Source: Mermis nigrescens (taxonomy: Eukaryota; Nematoda; Enoplea; Mermithida; Mermithidae). Taken from it: a stretch of 64,000 nucleotides of DNA. The notes below the pieces were generated by a model, which was not told the DNA's origin, ran no database searches, and saw only the letters and a list, made by a program, of their open reading frames with translations. The stretch is from the NCBI GenBank assembly GCA_036768485.1, contig JAVLUZ010000340.1, positions 6,073,886-6,137,885 of the forward strand, in the 5' to 3' direction. Made by a program: the position numbers and the translations under genes. Shown piece after piece: positions 10,816 through 22,473 of the stretch (the first letter of the stretch is position 1; each line of letters opens with the position of its first letter).

Positions 10816-11587
10816 TTGCCATAAATTGTACCGTGATAATAGGGCTGATGACCAAAGTCCTGAAATAAAAAAAGGTCAGCTGAGCTGGGCACGCACGGCT
10901 GTGCTGTCGGCTTCTCTTGACAAAAACTTGTAGTGATTGATTTCTGCCTCTAAACTCACTAGAATTTAATACTTGAATAATAAATGCAAAACCACCAAAA
11001 AAAATCTCAAAAATTTCGAAAAACCCCATGAAATCCCCCGTGAGCTAAAACCCCAAAAAAGCCCCCAAGGACCCCAAAAAACCCCCAACTTGGCAACCCT
11101 GTGTTGGCCCCGAATTTTTCGTTAAAGGCCAATATTGGCCAATAACGCGTGCATTAGGGGCCAATATTATAAAAAATACAGTATATAATGATAAACATAT
11201 TATGTAGAAAAATTAGAACCTGCTGAAAAAATACTATTTACATTCAAGTAAATGTTTAAGAGAGTTTCAACCTACTGTAAAGCGTAAGATATCACACGCC
11301 GAATCTGTATGACCAGAATTAAGTATAGTCTGTTTCGTTTATTGGAAAGCTTTTCTGCTGAATTTAGTCCGCATAAACCAGGCCACTAAAGTGACCTATA
11401 AGTACATACCTTATATCATGCAGTCTTGCCTCTTAGCAGTATCAAAGATCATAATGCAACTCGATATTCTATAGAATATACCTATTTGCTGTCGCATTAG
11501 TATAAAACAATTTTGTAGCCACTTTAAACTTTTCAAAAACCCTCGATCAAAGGAAACACACTATAGTTGCGTAGGTACCTTTATACG

Positions 11588-12137
11588 TATAGTCTGTTTC
11601 ATTTATCCGAAGGCTTTTTCAGTGAATGATTTCGACGGCTACAGTAACCCTTTTTTTCTTAGTTACTGTAGGTCGCTAGATCTCACTGTAGCTACGTAGC
11701 AAAGAAGGGTTTTTCAATTACATTTTTAGCGGCATAATTAGTTCTCGTCTTCCAGCAGATCAATCAACTTACAGATAAAATCACGTATTCAGCTAATCCT
11801 AAGTTGACATTTTAAACACAATAGACTAAGATGCTAAGAAACGCCGCGAACTTCCGCATGGCTCAGTGGTAGAACGTCCGCTTGTCGTCGAAGCAACCCG
11901 GGTTTGATTCCAGCCGACAGCTTTTTATTCAGCGCACTTACTGTAGCATGTCCAAGCGCTGATTAAATGCCTAAATTAAATTTATATGGATGGATTAGTG
12001 CATTTAAAATGGAAGAATTCCAGCCACTCGTCCTCACTGAGTTGATTTGCCCAATTACAGTAAATCGTCTTGTTTCACTTACTGTAGCCCTTTAAAAAAT
12101 TGACTAAAAAGCTCTCGAATTAATGAAACAGACTATA
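11588..12137. mobile_element. TIR element carrying an internal tRNA-like segment, copy 2
   Basis: Termini TATAGTCTGTTTCATTTAT and its inverse are as in copy 1, with about 85 percent visible identity along the length. The tRNA-like segment at 11853-11917 has a good box A (TGGCTCAGTGGTAGAAC) and box B (GGGTTTGATTCC). The anticodon-like loops of the two copies differ (GTCGTCG here, GTAGACG in copy 1). A partial third terminus, TATAGTCTGTTTCGTTTAT, is just upstream at 11324. Confidence 0.8.
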
Positions 12138-12174
12138 CCTATTGTCCTGTTATTTGAAATCGCATACTGACATG

Positions 12175-12467
12175 CACACCTGGGCGTGGGGGGGGTTTGG
12201 GGGGTATGCACCACACCTGGGCGTGGGGGGTTTGGGGGTATGCAGCCCCAGAAACCAAAATACCCCCCAGAAATCAAAATAACCCCCCCAGAATTCAATT
12301 TTTGAAAATTTTTTTCGTTTTTTTCGAAATTTTTTGATTCCAATGGATAGTGCTTGATGAGAAACGTCGAAAAATTGTGTTTTATCGCCATACCACCATT
12401 TTAAGGCCATTTTTTGACCTTCAAAAAATCTTGCACCCTCCCAGAATTTTCTTGCTGCCCACGTATG
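12175..12467 (-). mobile_element. R1 hAT-type MITE, copy 3
   Basis: It starts CACACCTGGGCG and ends CCCACGTATG. The octamer CTGACATG flanks it exactly (12167-12174, 12468-12475). The left end is internally duplicated: ACCTGGGCGTGGGGGG..GTATGCA occurs twice, about 40 bp apart. Confidence 0.9.
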
Positions 12468-13083
12468 CTGACATGGCATTATAATATTTATGCACACATG
12501 TACGTACATATGTATTTATGTAGGTACATACGTAGGATTTTGCAATACGTAAGGCAAACCAACGACAATTAGAAATACCTACCATACAATTCAAACTACT
12601 TAGGCATAAAAGATAGCATAAGCAATCTCTTTCAAACAAAAAATAGCAACTGCGTATACATAGGTACTGTATATAACAGATAGCATTAGTATCATTCTTC
12701 AGAATATTGATCACAATTTCGCTATGGCGCAGTGTGCGCGCGTGAGTTTACCAATACGAAAGTAGAGATTGAAACCCACGGATGTGTAGCTTTTAAGAAT
12801 TTTAAATCTTGCAAAAATTGGGCCCCTAATGCATGCGTTATTGGCCAATATTGGCCTTTAACAAAAAATTCGGGGCAACATTACTAATAATCAAGTGCCG
12901 ATTAGGCTTAGGCTTAATATCATGGACTGACCAAAATATTGGTGCCAGCGTTTAAAATAAGCCTGAGTAATGGGATGCGACAAGCGGAGCGACCGAAGCG
13001 AGCGACCACCGGACACTACTTGCTGTATACGTACCTATAACGTGGCTATCTTAATACATATGTGAACCAGCTACACCAATGCC

Positions 13084-13764
13084 GGCATATGTTGCGTGCG
13101 AACAAAAATTTTGGAATTTGGGGAAAGTTTTTGGGTTTGGTTCACATTGTGAAAAGTTTTTTGGCATTTCGCACAAAAAACATAGGAAATGTGGAAAATT
13201 TTCTGCCAATGTGAAAGAAAGATGCCTTACCGCCATCTGAGCCGGTAAAGCAATCACTAACCAGGTTCACGTCAAGAGTGACGGACACGACGACACCATA
13301 CAACATCCCGACTGCGTGAGATATCTATAGTAAGTATCACCGACTCACGATCTTCGTCACTTGCAAATCAAAGTGCTCTTTTCAAAAAAATGAAAATTCT
13401 TATGTAGCTACTCTGCAACTGATGAGAAAAACGTTCTCCCTGACCTGGAAATAGTATTCCTTAAATATCAGCAAATTTAAGCTTAATTTTATTTAGAAAA
13501 CTTGGAAAAACCTCTGGGATAGGACACTATTCTATCCCAGGGAGAAGCAGAGCTAATAATTGACACTTTTATTCGTAATTACTTTTTGTAAGGTGTTAGA
13601 AAAGTGATGTTTACAAAAGTGTGAACCAAGAATGAACAACAAAGGTATCTAAATGAAATTACAATTTTGTTACAATACGATTATGCTTTTAAAAAACGTT
13701 TACAGTTTTGCAATGTCTAACTCAAGTATACATACTTATGAATAAAACATTCCTCCGTGTACAC
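13084..13764. other. No gene seen
   Basis: Mixed AT-rich sequence. A plausible short hairpin (GGATAGGACAC.. ATTCTATCCC, about 13518-13541) is present; nothing else assigned. Confidence 0.4.
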
Positions 13765-16405
13765 AAGTCATGATAAGTTGAAAAAAGTTCCTCTGAAAAT
13801 TTAATATATGGATCAGCTTTTCGAGCTAAGAATCATGGCGACATTCATTTTTCATAAAAATGAATATTCATCGAGCTACAGTAATTCAAAGTTTGAAAAT
13901 TCGGTTATTTTTACGAAATTTTTGTACTTTTGTATAAACTCAGAGTTCTACCGTTACACTAACGACAGAGCAGTAAAAATGGTGTGGTCATAGGGCCATA
14001 TGTGCTTGATAATAAAAATTTAAAATTAGAATTTTTTCGCATTTTATGCGCTTTACACAAAAGTGTAAAGTAAAATTTTTGGGTATTTTTTAAATTTATT
14101 TTTACATTAATCGTGGCCAGTCAATCAATCTTTTGAGAAGCACTAAAAATATTTGCTACAGTATACGTGCGCACTTGTCCCACAACATATGTGTAAAGTT
14201 TAAATAAACATTTCGATACCTTTTCTATACGAAGTTTGAACATCAAGTGAACAGTTTTCCCAATATTTTCGAAAAATTCATTTTGATGTCAAGTTTGTTT
14301 GAGTATTATTTGATACCGAGCAGCAATTTTTGATGCGAATATAGAGTCAAACATGATCTTTCATAAATTCATATTATTATAGTTTTTACGCGCTTGTTGC
14401 ACTTTACACAAATGTGTAAAATCAGATTTTTGGTTAATTTTTATATTTTTTTGTTAACATAAATTCAGCCCATAAAGTCAATTTTTTAAGAGGCACTAAA
14501 AACATTCATACCGAATACATCTACACATGCCCCCACCTACGTAAAAAGTTTAATAAAAATTGCAATACTCTTTCTGTGAAAAGTTGAACATCAACTGAAC
14601 AGTTTTTACGCAATCTATCTCAAAAAGCTCATTTTGTTGTCAATTTGTTTGTCCAACATTTGAAACTGAGCAGTAATTTTCGGTACAAATATAGTCATGA
14701 ACAATCTGTCAGAAATTCATTGAATTTTTATCTTTTACATTTGTTGCACTTTACACAAATACGCTAGGCCAAATTTTTAGTGAAGTTTTTAGTTTTTTGA
14801 CATTAATCCTGCCCATGCAGTTTAATGTTCAAATATTTTTGCTCGTTCGTTATAAAATACAATGAAAGATATAGAATTAAGAATTTTATGCATTAGGTGC
14901 ACTAAACCAAAGTGTAAAGAAAAAATTTATCCGAGCCTTACATTTGATTCAAACAGCAATACCGCTTTTTGTATGAAAACTGAATTATTTTTGAGTATCC
15001 TCTTCAGCTTTACCTAACGTTAAATTCTGTCTGCATATGCAATGCATCAAATCTTGGTGACACACAAATTTTCAGCCATCTAAATATAACGAATTCTATT
15101 TTACCACTTGTATAGTTAAAACATGATAGGATATTCGACCAATAAAGCGTATGAATATTAAAGTATACGCCATCATTTTTGCAATACAAACCAGCCATCA
15201 GAAAAAATATTTTAGAATTTTATTTGATGTACACATAATTTTCAGAGAATGTCTAGTTCCGTTGTTTATGGAAACTTTATTTTCTCTCTCCTGTTTGATC
15301 TAGCATAAGTTTCAGACCTAAGCTTTCTCTAGACTTTCAACATTTATTGTGTTTTAGAGGATAAGTTAACTTATACGCAACTTAATGTCAAAAAAACTAA
15401 AAATTCACTAAAAATTTGACTTTGCATATTTGTGTAAAGTGTCAACATATGTAAAAAAAAATCAATGAATTTCTGACAGATTGTTTATGACTCTATATTT
15501 GCACCAAAAATTGCTGCTCAGTTTCAAATGTTAGGCAAAAATTGACAACAAAATGAGTTTTTTGAGAATGATTGCGTAAAACTGTTCAGTTTATGTTCAA
15601 CTCTTCACAGAAAGGGTATTGCAATTTTTATTAAACTTTACACGTAGGTTGGGGGAATGTGTAGATGTAATCGCTATAAATATTTTTAGTGCTTCTCAAA
15701 AATTGACTGCACGGACTGAATTTATGTTGCAAAAATTTAAAAATTAACCAAAAATCTGATTCTACACATTTGTGTAAAGTGCAACAAGCGGGTAAAAATT
15801 ATAATTCTACGAATTTATGAGATTATGTATGACTTTATATTCGCATCAAAAACTGCTGTTTAGTATCAAATGATACACAAACAAAATTGACATTAAAATA
15901 AATTTTTCGAAAATATGGGGAAAACTGTTCACTTTGAACTTCGTATAGAAAGGGTATCACAATTTTTATTAAACTTTACACATATGTTGGGGACATGTGC
16001 GCACGTATGCACAGCAAATATTTTTAGTGCTTCTCAAAGATTGACTGACTGGGCACGATTAATGTAAAAAAAATTTTAAAAAATACCCAAAAATTTTACT
16101 TTACACATTTGTGTAAGCGCATAAAATGCGAAAAAATTCTAATTTTAAATTTTTTTCATTAAACACATATGGCCCATTGATCAAACCAAGTTTTACTGCT
16201 CTGTCATTAGTGTAACGGTAGAAAACTGAGTTTACACAAAATTACAAGAATTTCGTAAAAATAACAAATTTTTCAAACTTTGGATTACTGTAGCTCAATG
16301 AATATTCATTTTTATGAAAAATGAATGTCGTCATGATTCTTAGCTCGAAAAACTCACCCATATATCAAATTTTCAGAGAAGCTGTTTTTTCAACTTATCA
16401 TGACT
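13765..16405. repeat. Giant inverted repeat, about 1-kb arms each with a 3x350-bp tandem repeat
   Basis: The outer ends are AAGTCATGATAAGTTGAAAA (13765) and TTTTCAACTTATCATGACTT (16405). The left arm (13765 to about 14810) and right arm (about 15382 to 16405) stay complementary throughout, with scattered mismatches. Within each arm CTTTACACAAATGTGTAAA-type palindromes recur every about 350 bp (14051, 14402 and 14749 on the left), embedded in a longer repeated unit. The about 570-bp spacer carries no coding signal. Whether it is one foldback element or an inverted pair of satellite-bearing elements is unclear. Confidence 0.8.
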
Positions 16406-16701
16406 TTGGTCGACCCTCTCGGAAATCGTCTTAAATATCCTTTTTAAGGGCCATCCTGTATAGACATGCGTATCCATCAAATTTCCAAGAAAATGGATAA
16501 AATACATATATAAAATGTAATATGCATTTTAATAGTTGAAGCCGAACAGCTTGGAATAAAGGACAATAATTATTAATAATGTAGGTACGCGCGAAACAAA
16601 CAAAACGATGAATGGAAAGCTACATAAATAGCAGACGTTCATATAGACACAAGTATATCGCGATGTAAGACGCACGAATGAAATCTTAAGATCGAAACGA
16701 C

Positions 16702-16930
16702 CATAGGTGGGCGGCATCAAAGTTCTATGGGGGGTGCAAGATATTTTAAAAGGTAAAAAATGGTCTTAAAAATGGTGAAATGGCGAAAAAACATCATTTT
16801 TCAACGTTTCTCATCGAGTACCATGCATTGGCATCAAAAAATTGCGAAAAAACCAAAAAAATTTCAAAAGTGGAATAGTGAGGGTATTTGATTTCTGAAG
16901 GAGAGGTTGTATACCCCTACGCCAGGTTTG
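16702..16930 (+). mobile_element. R1 hAT-type MITE, copy 4
   Basis: CATAGGTGGGCGGC at the left end, GCCAGGTTTG at the right. Exact octamer GAAACGAC at 16694-16701 and 16931-16938. Confidence 0.9.
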
Positions 16931-17322
16931 GAAACGACTACATTATTCGTTTATTTAAACCCTTACTTTAACAAGAATGATTAATGTTTGAATGACAGGG
17001 AATTCATTTTGACTAGGTTTATTCTATTAAATATGAGTCGTCATAGAGTAAATTAAGCCTCCGTTTACCTGGCCCTATGCCAGAGGCATGATGAATCATT
17101 TCATTTGCATTTTTTTCTGTTCTCCCTTATCCATGTGTCCGTAACTTTGTCTAGCCTCGTTTTGGCTTCAGTTACATCGTTTTTAATGCTTTAGCTTGAT
17201 GAGAAGTTACAGAGTAGTAAAAATAACCAGTTTTTGGCCTTTTAACAGTGATATCACAAAAACTCAAAGTGAGAAAGTAAGGTTCTAGTTGATACATCTT
17301 TCTATATCTTGTTGGCAGCGAC

Positions 17323-17566
17323 CATACCTGGGCGTGATGGGGGGTGGGGGTTGGGGGGAATGCACCCTTCCAGAAACCAAAATACCCCCCAGAATTCAAT
17401 TTTTGAAATTTTTTTGTTTTTTTCGCAATTTTTTTAATGCCAATGGATAATACTCGATCAGAAACGTTGAAAAATTGCGTTTTTCGTCATCTCACCATTT
17501 TTAAGGCCATTTTTTAACTATGAGAAAAATCTCGCACCCCCAGAACTTTGGTGCCGCCCACCTATG
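17323..17566 (-). mobile_element. R1 hAT-type MITE, copy 5
   Basis: CATACCTGGGCGTG at the left and CCGCCCACCTATG at the right. Exact octamer GCAGCGAC at 17315-17322 and 17567-17574. Confidence 0.9.
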
Positions 17567-17749
17567 GCAGCGACCCATTGCTGCGCTTACTTGCAGAGGT
17601 CGAAAAAGGCGTTTCAGCTCAGAAGTTTTGTGCAATGTAGGAGATGTTATATCAGTGTATATCTTATATATTGTATCAATATCAATGGAAAAGTAGTCTT
17701 CAAAAATTTTGTGTATGTCCTCTCCAAACCAAAATCATGGCTATGCCTC

Positions 17750-18244
17750 TGCATGGGCGTAGGAGGACTGGGGGTATACACCACAGGTGGGCGGCACCAA
17801 AGTTCTGGGGGAAGGGGGTGCAAGACTTTTTCAAAGGTCAAAAAATGACATTAAAAATGGTAGTACGGCGAAAAAACACCATTTTCAACGTTTCTCATCG
17901 AGCACTATCCATTAGCATCAAAAAAATTGCGAACAAAATTTCAAAAATTGAATTCTTGGGAGGGGGGGGTATTTTGGTTTCTGGGGAGTGCATACCACAC
18001 ATGGGCGTGGAGGGGGGGTGGGTTTGGGGGTAGCACCCCCTCGAAGTTGAAATACTCTCCCCAGAATAATTTTTTGGCTTTTTTAGCAATTTTTTGATGT
18101 CATTGGATAGTGCTCGATGAGAAACGTCGAAAAATGGTGTTTTTTCTGAACCTTTAAAAATTTTTTCACCTCCTCCAGAATTTTGAGTGAACGTGCCCAC
18201 CTGGTGCATACCCCCAAATCCCCCTCCCTCCACGCCCAGGTATG
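17750..18244. mobile_element. Nested cluster of at least three R1 copies
   Basis: R1 ends occur at about 17751 (CATGGGCGTAGG), 17782 (CACAGGTGGGCGG, forward copy to about 17993), 17996 (CACATGGGCGTGG, reverse copy to about 18205) and 18244 (CGCCCAGGTATG, right end of an outer copy). I read this as copies inserted into or beside an outer copy. Target duplications are not clean, so the order is uncertain. Confidence 0.7.
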
Positions 18245-19538
18245 GTATTCACCCCGCAGAGGTTAAGAATTAGCCGCAGATGACTGTACAACCCCAGAAT
18301 TCTATTTTTAGTAACATTTTGGTTATTTTTTGTCTATTTTTGCGATTTCAGCCCCCAGATTTTTTTGCTGCCCATGTATTGATTATGATGTGCCGTATCG
18401 CATGTTCTAGAAACATAGAGCATCGTCAGAAACGCTCAAAAAGATGTGTTTGACGCATACCTACCATTTTTGGATCCAAAAAGGCACTTTTTAATTTCGA
18501 CCCCCCCTAGAATTCCCACGCTGTGCATGTACGGTAACGACTGTGCTTTAAATTACGTATAATATTGCGTCAAGTACCGTACAACCGGATAATCAGGCGA
18601 ACGCAACGTGGAGATAATATTTAGAAAAATAATCCGACGTGTGATACGTACCTAATGTGGAACTTTACATAAAAGCCAACAATACTCGATAACTTTGGAC
18701 ATTGAAAAAATTTTTTGACCCGGATTTTTTCATTAAAATTGATTTTCTGTAAATTTTTCGAAACCGAAGCCGTCCTTTTTCGTGTTTTAAGTGGTATAAT
18801 AATGATAATTTGTTTAAATTTCCAATCGGCAGTGTACATACTTTACACAAAATTAGGCTAGTCCGAAATTTTCAAACTGCACACGATTCGATAGAGGCCT
18901 AAAAATTCAAGATATTTGCATAAAATATACGCGCATTCAAGTCAATAATGCGAAACGGAATATTTAAAATTTTATTTTGGCCTAGAGAGTAGCCCAAAAT
19001 TAATTTGTATGAGTTGAGAGCCCTGCTCAAATTACTTTACAGGATCATATCAACTTTTTTAATTCAAAATATCTTATGGATTGCGTTCGGCCTATTCGAG
19101 TCAGACGTGTAATGGCTCGAAATTTTGAGTAGAAGGTTGTATATGAACTCTTTTGGCCAAAAATGACAAAAAACACCTAAAAATCGCCAAAAAACGAAAA
19201 TTTCCGCCAAAAATCGAGAGTAGCCGAAAATTTTCCGACATTGAGTCCCCGTTACATGTACGATTCCAGGTGCCGAAAACGCCTGGATTAAGAAAAGCAA
19301 TAGGTTACGGACGAAAAAACCAAAAAGTTCTAAATTTCGGCTCTGCGATACAGTACACTCGAAGTAGATTGAGAATACGACTGGACTTGATAAATTACGT
19401 ATTTTAAACCAAATCTAGCAGCCAACGGTAAGCCATTTATATAAAAGTTTCAAAATTATTCAAAATGGTTTCGAAACGAACGCCGCGTCCAATCGCGCGT
19501 CGTCTTTGGAAAAGTCGGGCGCTGATTGGACGATTCGA
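18245..19538. other. No gene; R2-like fragment then plain AT-rich sequence
   Basis: At 18250-18540 there are R2-like pieces (CCCCAGAATTC, TTTTTTGCTGCCCATGTAT, GAATTCCCACGCTGTGCATG). From 18545 to 19538 I see no convincing gene. This stretch lies just past the stop codon of the REPS1-like gene and may hold its 3' untranslated region and polyadenylation site. Confidence 0.4.
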
Positions 19539-19997
19539 TTAATTGGCTCCGCCCCTCGCGTATTTTTTCAGAGCCAGTTCAAGCGCGGCTCGAGTTTCGA
19601 CCAATCGCTGCAGCTGGCGCTGCAGTCGCTCGTTGGCGATTCGCACGGCCGTGCATCGGTCGCGCGACGCGTCGTCGCCCGACCCGCCGCCGCCGACGAT
19701 CAACAACGACGCGTCGCCGCCGCCGTCGGCGACGACGGTTTGCGTCGATCGGCTTACTGTAGCATTCGAGCGCGTCGCGTTCACGCCGGATTGCGTCGCG
19801 GGCGGGTTTACGGTATGTTGAGCCGCGCTCGGCGTTTCGAGCGAAGCGAAAACGTCACCGTCGCGTCGCGACCCGGCAAGCGGCTGGTTCGACGCCGCTT
19901 TCGTCGCTAAATCGACGACGTCGTTGCTCTTGGCGCGTTGCCAATAACGCGTGTTATTCAGATCGAGTGAAGCAGAGCGGGTATGACGAGTTGATTG
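19539..19997 (-). CDS. REPS1: REPS1-like gene, last exon (C-terminal coiled coil)
   Basis: Minus strand. An acceptor (CATTTTCAG|CAA) is at 19998-19999. The exon then runs 152 codons in phase 0 to TAA at 19539-19541. It starts QSTRHTRSASLDLNNTRYW. The RSASLDLNN block is the conserved serine/SLD motif that follows the proline-rich segment in REPS proteins. The C terminus, VRIANERLQRQLQRLVETRA then ALELALKKYARGG, has the spacing of the REPS C-terminal coiled coil, which in the known family binds RalBP1 and links Ral signalling to endocytosis. The middle is low-complexity Gly/Ser/Asp. Coding sequence is strikingly GC-rich against AT-rich flanks. Overlapping GC-rich ORFs in other frames are shadows. 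Confidence 0.75.
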   Translation of the reverse strand, partial: QSTRHTRSASLDLNNTRYWQRAKSNDVVDLATKAASNQPLAGSRRDGDVFASLETPSAAQHTVNPPATQSGVNATRSNATVSRSTQTVVADGGGDASLLIVGGGGSGDDASRDRCTAVRIANERLQRQLQRLVETRAALELALKKYARGGAN

Positions 19998-20077
19998 CTG
20001 AAAATGGCGTGTTTTATCAGATGTGTATACTAGCAAGCAAACAATTCTCGCTACAAAATTTTAATCATTAAGATTCC

Positions 20078-20275
20078 AACGGCTCTAAATATCGGGTGGG
20101 GGTCCCCGACCATTTTTTTTAGGGGAGGTGAGGTAAACGACCTCCAATTTTTGGCCAAAAATCAACTTTTCCCAAAATCGGGGAGGGGTCAAAAATTTCC
20201 TGACCATGGGGGGATAGGGGATGACCAACTTTGTGTGGGGAATTTCCCATACCGCCTGTTACGTACATGTATACT
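20078..20275. repeat. R7 dispersed G-run repeat, copy in REPS1-like intron
   Basis: GGGTGGGGGTCCCCGACCATT, a TTTTGGCCAAAAATC block, GGGGGGATAGGGGATG and a CTGTTACGTACATGTAT end match the copies at 27745-27976 and 50345-50640 in the same order. Ends are not sharp enough for a target duplication. Confidence 0.5.
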
Positions 20276-20949
20276 GTACCTAATACCTAACCTATACGCC
20301 AATCACGATGTTGCATATCATCAAGATTTATAATTTTATTTTGCTTTTATTTGTTTTCTTTTATTCGCCCCCCTATTTTGAAAATAGAGCCCCAATCAAT
20401 TTCTGGGCAAAACTCGTTTTTAATGCCTTTTGTTTTAAGAATTTCCGAATTGATAAGTAAAATTTTTCAATCATTCACACTCTAAATTTTGAACTATTAC
20501 ACGTACGCTAAATTAATGCAATGCATACGTAAATTACAAACTTTAGCATATTTGCACATATGCAGGCCCACATCCGGGATCCGGCCAAGAAGAGTGGGGG
20601 CGGATCCAACATAAATTGGTCTATATCTCGGAAAATTCGTTGGGATATCTCGCAAATAAACCGCATTTTTCGACGTTTTTCAACATGCTCTATCCATTAA
20701 TATTATAAAATGGTTTTTTTTTAATTTTGCAAACTCAAAAAAACTAAAAAGTGTAATTTTTTGGTCGAACTTGGGTCAAAATTACGGATAATTCTTTACC
20801 CGAAAATGTGACGATTATATGACAAAGGCGTGCGCTTTTCCAATCCTTCCGTGCATTATCTTACCTTTCAAAATTTTCCTTCCGGAAAAGGGACTCCTTA
20901 AATACGGCCCTGTGTGTATGTATACGCGCATTAAATTAATTAGCTATAT

Positions 20950-21114
20950 CAGGGGCGGATTTAAGGGGGCGGGGAGCCGCCCCATTGGCCCAAAATCGTA
21001 CGCAAAATTAAGAATTTTTGATCGATTTTTAGCGATTTGGGGTTAAAACGGCTAATTTTTCTACCCAAGTCATGGTTCCGCCCCCCCCCTTAGGAAAATC
21101 CTGGATAGCCACTG
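20950..21114 (+). mobile_element. R5 hAT-type MITE, 165 bp
   Basis: CAGGGGCGGATTTAAGGGGG at the left end and TTAGGAAAATCC..GCCACTG at the right. The octamer AGCTATAT flanks it exactly (20942-20949 and 21115-21122). A longer member is at 44482-45474, and a left-end fragment (CAGGGGCGGATTTAAGG) is at 30554. Confidence 0.85.
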
Positions 21115-21225
21115 AGCTATATTAATAAATTACATTAAAATTATATAAAATATTAAATTGGTACGCATACGCAATCTTATATATCTTAAAAAGCATTGAA
21201 GTAAACTCAAACACCTAAACCGTAC

Positions 21226-21786
21226 GTTTTGCGTGACGGGACGTGGAGGCGGGCGCGGCGGCGGTCCCTTGGGTGGATTGAGCGCCTGAGGGCTGAGCAG
21301 AGGCGCCGCCGGTCCGGCACCGATTCGGGACCATTCGCCGCCCGCCAAAGCCGCCGCCGAGTCGGGCGGCGTAGCGCGGCGCGCCTTCGGCTGCTGAGCG
21401 ACGCGCGGCGGCTGCGAGGTAAACATAGTCGGCGCGTCGTAGGGCGACGGTCCGCGCTGCACGACAAGGGAACCGCGTCCGGCTGCGGCAACGGGTCCGG
21501 TACCGCATGCAGCGGCGGACCCGGCGCCTTGTGGGGTCGTTAGCGTGGACGCATAGCCGTAGGATGACTGAGACGGACCGAATGCCGTCGTAGCGTTTAC
21601 CGGCGGATTTGACGGCCGGCCAGGCGTGACGCCGGATCCATAGCCGGAGCCGGATCCGTGCGGATCCGCCGCTCTAACGGACGACGAGGATGGGGTGGAG
21701 CTTGTATCGCGCGATGGGCTAAGCCTAGGTGGCATCATGGGCGGTCGAAACTCGGGCGGCAATTGGTCCGGAATGTCGTAATGGCC
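21226..21786 (-). CDS. REPS1: REPS1-like gene, proline-rich linker exon
   Basis: Minus strand. Acceptor CCCTACACAG at 21787-21788, donor AAC|GTACGG at 21220-21225; 187 codons, phase 0 at both ends. It opens with GHYDIPDQLPPEFRPP, the short segment (HxIPxxLPxxLxP-type) that directly follows an EH domain in REPS and Eps15 relatives. It continues as a Ser/Pro/Ala/Gly-rich linker and closes with PKGPPPRPPPRPVTQN. In the family, this proline cluster sits just before the RS..SLD motif, and here the next exon starts exactly there. Polyproline of this kind is a typical SH3 ligand. The joined phases with exons 24253-24416 and 19539-19997 support the model. GC-rich. Confidence 0.75.
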
Positions 21787-22220
21787 CTGTGTAGGGTATA
21801 ACAGTTTGACTATAGGCAGCAATCATATATATGTATATACATGTACAGTATGGGAATTCTCGGGAGGGGGAAGGTCGGACCCAAAATTTTTTAATAGTGC
21901 CTTTTGAGGCTAAGAAGGATGGGTGCACGTCAAAAACACTGATTTTGACTTTTCAGACAATGCTCGTTCTTTCTAAAACATAAAAACGTGAAAAAACTTC
22001 AGAAAAAAATTTAGAAAAATTGAGTAAATTGAGCAAAATATGGTAAAAAAGTGTGTATGGCGCAAAGCGCCGAAAATGTAAGATTTTTTAGCCAAAAATG
22101 GGCTAAAACGCTTAAAGGCACACTTTTTACAACTTTTACCAACTTTTACAAAAAAAATCGATAATCCTGCAGGGATAGCAGTCATTTTGCGGGGGGGGGG
22201 GGTCAGCAGTGATCGACCGG
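21787..22220. other. REPS1-like intron part; repeat debris and a truncated hAT terminus
   Basis: AT-rich sequence with G-runs at 21860 and 22190. At 22206-22220 CAGTGATCGACCGG looks like the left TIR of a GC-word hAT element, interrupted by the R1 copy that follows. CCCCGGCCCC resumes on its far side at 22482. Confidence 0.45.
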
Positions 22221-22473
22221 CACACGTGGGCGTGGGGGTTGGGGGTATGCAACCCCCAGAAGTTGAAATACCCCCCCCCCAGAAATCAAAATACTCCCCC
22301 CAAGAAAAATTTTTTTTGCTTTTTTAGCAATTTTTTATGCCATTGGATAGTGCTCGATGAGAAACGTCGAAAAATGGTGTTTTCTTTTGCTATACGATCA
22401 CTTTTAAGACCATTTTTGTAACCTTTAAAAATTTTTCACCCCCCCCCCAGAATTTTGGTGCTGCCCACCTATG
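22221..22473 (-). mobile_element. R1 hAT-type MITE, copy 8, inside a hAT terminus
   Basis: CACACGTGGGCGTGG at the left end and GCTGCCCACCTATG at the right. Flanks TCGACCGG and GTGACCAG agree at 5 of 8 positions only, so the duplication is not intact. On both sides is GC-word hAT terminal sequence. Confidence 0.75.

Larger units (their letters stand above)
10186..13083. repeat. Compound foldback, outer TIRs about 75 bp
   Basis: GGCATTGGTGTAGCTGGTTC.. through GTATACAGCAAGTAGT..TCCGGTG at 10186-10262 recurs inverted at 13008-13083, nearly identical. Inside, a second inverted pair is GTTGGCCCCGAATTTTTCGT (11103-11163) against 12826-12888. A full foldback at 10345-10487 is matched by a truncated one at 12928-12998. 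Later insertions fill the middle: the tRNA-like MITE at 11588-12137 and an R1 copy at 12175-12467. Confidence 0.7.

Noticed and set aside
13765..16405. CRISPR-like array
   Set aside because: The regularly recurring palindromes are about 350 bp apart in inverted arms of a eukaryotic repeat; there are no short direct repeats with unique spacers or cas genes.
19506..19910. Plus-strand Arg-rich ORFs opposite the REPS1-like exon
   Set aside because: They are GC-rich shadows of the minus-strand exon, with strongly biased Arg/Ala content and no splice or domain support.
21207..21543. Arg/Ser-rich ORFs over the REPS1-like linker exon
   Set aside because: Shadows of the minus-strand proline-rich exon in other frames.
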